Below, in pieces: positions 41,520-43,934 of a stretch of DNA of 43,934 bases (its first letter is position 1; each line of letters starts with the position of its first letter). The stretch is from Streptomyces flaveus (lineage in GTDB: Bacteria; Actinomycetota; Actinomycetes; Streptomycetales; Streptomycetaceae). Location: assembly GCF_014647675.1 (NCBI RefSeq), contig NZ_BMPQ01000043.1:9495-53428 (forward strand), in the 5' to 3' direction. Position numbers and translations under genes: made by a program. The notes under the pieces were generated by a model. That model searched no databases. It was given only the letters and a program-made list of their open reading frames with translations, and was not told the DNA's origin.

Positions 41520-41639
41520 GTGTGTGTCCGGATGTCCCGCCGGTACGGGGTAGATGACCCGCCAAGCTCTTGGCAGGGACGTCGAGAACGGTACAACGGG
41601 GGGCCGGTTCGGCTCGACGGGGTTTTCGCCCCCGCCGCC

Positions 41640-41850
41640 CTTACCCGTCCCGTCTTTCTGGGGCTCCGCCCCGGACCCCGTTTCGGGGGCCAGCCCCCGG
41701 ACCCCCGCTCCTCAAACGCCGGAGGGGCTGATATTGCACGGACTGGGCTGAACTGTGCAGCCAAGTCCGGCATCACTCAGCCCGTCCGGCGTTTGAGGAC
41801 GAGGCCGTTCAGGCCGATACGGGGGTCTGGGAGCGGAGCCCCCAGGAAAC
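41640..41850. repeat. Foldback intergenic repeat between infB and the DUF503 gene
   Basis: The gap 41520-41898 contains a long imperfect inverted repeat. Its most conserved core is CTCAAACGCCGGA (41711-41723) against TCCGGCGTTTGAG (41785-41797), with outer arms rich in GGGGCTCCGCCCC and GCGGAGCCCC. Sequences of this type (CTCAAACGCCGGAGGGGCTG) recur in many streptomycete intergenic regions. It is a dispersed palindromic element, not a gene. Confidence 0.75.
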
Positions 41851-41854
41851 GGGA

Positions 41855-41886
41855 AGGTTGGCCGGCGGAACCCCGCCGGCCAACCT
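41855..41886 (-). terminator. infB terminator
   Basis: A 14-bp perfect stem (41855-41868 with 41873-41886; core GGTTGGCCGGCGG) with a 4-nt AACC loop begins 12 bases after the infB stop. Strong terminator or attenuator between infB and the downstream DUF503 gene. Confidence 0.85.
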
Positions 41887-41898
41887 CAGGCACCCGTG

Positions 41899-43934
41899 TT
41901 ATCCGCGGGGCTTCTCCCGCATCTCGTACGTCGCGATGACGTCATCGATCTTGATGTCGTTGAAGTTGCCGAGGTTGATACCGCCCTCGAACCCTTCGCG
42001 GATCTCGGTGACATCGTCCTTGAAGCGACGCAGGCCGGAGATGGTGAGGTTCTCCGCGATGACCTTGCCATCGCGCAGCAACCGCGCCTTGGTGTTGCGC
42101 TTGACCTCGCCGGAGCGGACCAGCACACCGGCGATGTTGCCCAGCTTGGACGAGCGGAAGACCTCGCGGATCTCCGCCGTGCCGAGCTCGACCTCTTCGT
42201 ACTCCGGCTTGAGCATGCCCTTGAGGGCCGCCTCGATCTCCTCGATGGCCTGGTAGATCACCGAGTAGTAGCGGACGTCGACGCCCTCGCGCTCCGCCAT
42301 CTGCGAGGCACGGCCGGCCGCGCGGACGTTGAAGCCGATGACGATGGCGTCGGAGCCGGTCGCCAGGTCGATGTCCGACTCGGTGACCGCACCCACACCA
42401 CGGTGCAGGACGCGGATGTCGACCTCTTCACCGACGTCGAGCTGGAGCAGCGAGGACTCGAGAGCCTCCACCGAACCGGACGCGTCGCCCTTGATGATGA
42501 GGTTGAGTTCCTGCACCAGACCGGCCTTGAGGGCCTCGTCCAGGTTCTCCAGGGAGAACCGGACTCCGCGCCGGGCGAAGTTGGCGTTGCGCTCACGCGC
42601 CGCGCGCTTCTCGGCGATCTGACGGGCCGTACGGTCCTCGTCGACGACGAGGAAGTTGTCGCCGGCGCCCGGGACGTTGGTGAGACCCAGGACCAGGACG
42701 GGGGTCGACGGACCCGCTTCCTCGACGTTGTTGCCGTTGTCGTCGAGCATCGCCCGGACACGGCCGTACGCGTCGCCGACCACCATCGTGTCGCCGATGC
42801 GCAGCGTGCCGCGCTGGACCAGGACCGTCGAGACGGCACCACGGCCGCGGTCGAGGTGGGACTCGATCGCAATACCCTGCGCGTCCTGCTCCGGGTTGGC
42901 CCGCAGGTCGAGCGAGGCGTCCGCGGTGAGGACCACGGCCTCCAGCAGGTTCTCGATGTTGAGGCCCTGCTTGGCGGAGATGTCGACGAACATCGTGTCG
43001 CCGCCGTACTCCTCGGCCACCAGACCGAACTCGGTGAGCTGACCGCGCACCTTGGTCGGGTCGGCACCCTCGACGTCGATCTTGTTGACCGCGACCACGA
43101 TCGGCACACCGGCCGCCTTGGCGTGGTTCAACGCCTCGATCGTCTGGGGCATCACACCGTCGTTGGCCGCCACCACGAGGATCGCGATGTCGGTCGACTT
43201 GGCACCACGGGCACGCATGGCGGTGAACGCCTCGTGACCCGGGGTGTCGATGAAGGTGATCCTGCGCTCTTCTTCGTTGACCTGGGTGGCGACCTGGTAC
43301 GCACCGATGTGCTGCGTGATACCGCCGGCCTCGCCCGCGACGACGTTCGTCTTGCGGATGGTGTCGAGCAGTCGGGTCTTACCGTGGTCGACGTGACCCA
43401 TGACGGTCACGACCGGCGGACGCGGCGCGAGGAACTCCTCGCCGCCCTCGTCCTCGCCGAACTCGATGTCGAAGGACTCGAGCAGCTCGCGGTCCTCCTC
43501 CTCCGGGCTGACGATCTCGACGACGTAGTTCATCTCGCCGGCGAGCAGCTGGAGGGTCTCGTCGGAGACGGACTGCGTGGCAGTGACCATCTCGCCGAGG
43601 TTCATCATCACGGCGACGAGCGACGCCGGATTGGCGTTGATCTTCTCCGCGAAGTCGGTGAGGGACGCACCGCGCGACAGGCGGACGGTCTGTCCGTTGC
43701 CGCGAGGCAGCATCACGCCGCCGACCGACGGGGCCTGCATGGCCTCGTACTCCTGGCGCCTCTGCCGCTTCGACTTACGGCCACGACGCGCGGGACCGCC
43801 GGGACGGCCGAAGGCGCCCTGCGCGCCGCCACCGCCACCGGGACCACCCGGACGACCGCCGAAGCCGGGACGGCCACCGCCGCCACCGGGACCACCGGGA
43901 CGACCGGCGAAACCGCCGCCACCGCCACCGGGAC
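41899..43934 (-). CDS. infB: Translation initiation factor IF-2 (5' end outside window)
   Basis: The GTPase that brings initiator tRNA to the ribosome. The frame is open to the window edge, so the N-terminus is missing. What is present starts in the Gly/Arg/Pro-rich streptomycete linker (GRPGGPGGGG repeats) and then KSKRQRRQEYEAMQAP. The IF2_N segment, the G domain (VMGHVDHGKTRLLD, DTPGHEAF, VAVNKID), domain II and the C-terminal domains (GVGAVTESDIDLATGSDAIV, RSGEVKRNTKARLLRDGKVI) follow. About 678 codons are in the window; whole streptomycete IF-2 is roughly 1,000 residues. Confidence 0.98.
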   Translation of the reverse strand, partial: PGGGGGGFAGRPGGPGGGGGRPGFGGRPGGPGGGGGAQGAFGRPGGPARRGRKSKRQRRQEYEAMQAPSVGGVMLPRGNGQTVRLSRGASLTDFAEKINANPASLVAVMMNLGEMVTATQSVSDETLQLLAGEMNYVVEIVSPEEEDRELLESFDIEFGEDEGGEEFLAPRPPVVTVMGHVDHGKTRLLDTIRKTNVVAGEAGGITQHIGAYQVATQVNEEERRITFIDTPGHEAFTAMRARGAKSTDIAILVVAANDGVMPQTIEALNHAKAAGVPIVVAVNKIDVEGADPTKVRGQLTEFGLVAEEYGGDTMFVDISAKQGLNIENLLEAVVLTADASLDLRANPEQDAQGIAIESHLDRGRGAVSTVLVQRGTLRIGDTMVVGDAYGRVRAMLDDNGNNVEEAGPSTPVLVLGLTNVPGAGDNFLVVDEDRTARQIAEKRAARERNANFARRGVRFSLENLDEALKAGLVQELNLIIKGDASGSVEALESSLLQLDVGEEVDIRVLHRGVGAVTESDIDLATGSDAIVIGFNVRAAGRASQMAEREGVDVRYYSVIYQAIEEIEAALKGMLKPEYEEVELGTAEIREVFRSSKLGNIAGVLVRSGEVKRNTKARLLRDGKVIAENLTISGLRRFKDDVTEIREGFEGGINLGNFNDIKIDDVIATYEMREKPRG

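Overview
The window comes from a high-GC actinomycete, almost certainly a Streptomyces. The coding regions have strong third-position GC bias, GTG and TTG starts are common, and the housekeeping proteins (PNPase, S15, RibF, TruB, RbfA, IF-2) are Streptomyces-like. Developmental-type DUF397 and DUF5753 regulators are also present. No tRNA, rRNA, CRISPR array or transposase was seen.

The two edges are parts of one ancient ribosome/RNA-maturation cluster. On the right, reading leftwards on the minus strand, are infB (cut by the window edge), a DUF503 gene, rbfA, truB and ribF. On the left, on the same strand, are rpsO and pnp. In many bacteria infB-rbfA-truB-rpsO-pnp is nearly continuous. Here about 36 kb lies between ribF and rpsO.

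That interval holds a type VII (ESX) secretion locus at 3.2-32.2 kb. The machine genes are eccD (minus), eccC (plus, one fused three-ATPase protein), mycosin mycP and eccB (minus), eccE plus a coupled 261-residue partner (plus), and a 1447-residue EspI-like MinD/ParA ATPase (plus). No eccA was seen. Between the machine genes are likely cargo. There is a WXG100 pair (17.15-17.87 kb) and a coupled pair made of a small helical protein and a 609-residue WEG-motif protein with a repeat-rich tail (18.07-20.35 kb). There is also a small helical protein followed by a 606-residue alpha/beta-hydrolase (10.05-12.38 kb). A second mycosin homologue (15.54-16.79 kb) has lost all three catalytic residues. 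Next to the active mycosin lies an immunity-like gene flanked by two probable remnants of RNase A-like toxin domains.

Embedded regulators are a BldB-type DUF397 gene beside rpsO, and an abaA/whiJ-type trio (RsbW-like ATPase, DUF5753 HTH regulator, DUF397) at 13.5-15.2 kb. Several short or broken reading frames (9.7-9.9, 13.05-13.45, 16.8-17.05 and 21.5-21.7 kb) suggest that the cargo zone turns over quickly.

From 32.5 to 38.6 kb a five-gene oligopeptide ABC transporter operon runs on the plus strand: binding protein, two permeases, two ATPases. Its last four genes are coupled or closely spaced. The binding protein has a C-terminal membrane anchor and no lipobox. A strong bidirectional hairpin separates this operon from the convergent ribF.

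Functions are inferred from motifs read by eye. No database search was run.
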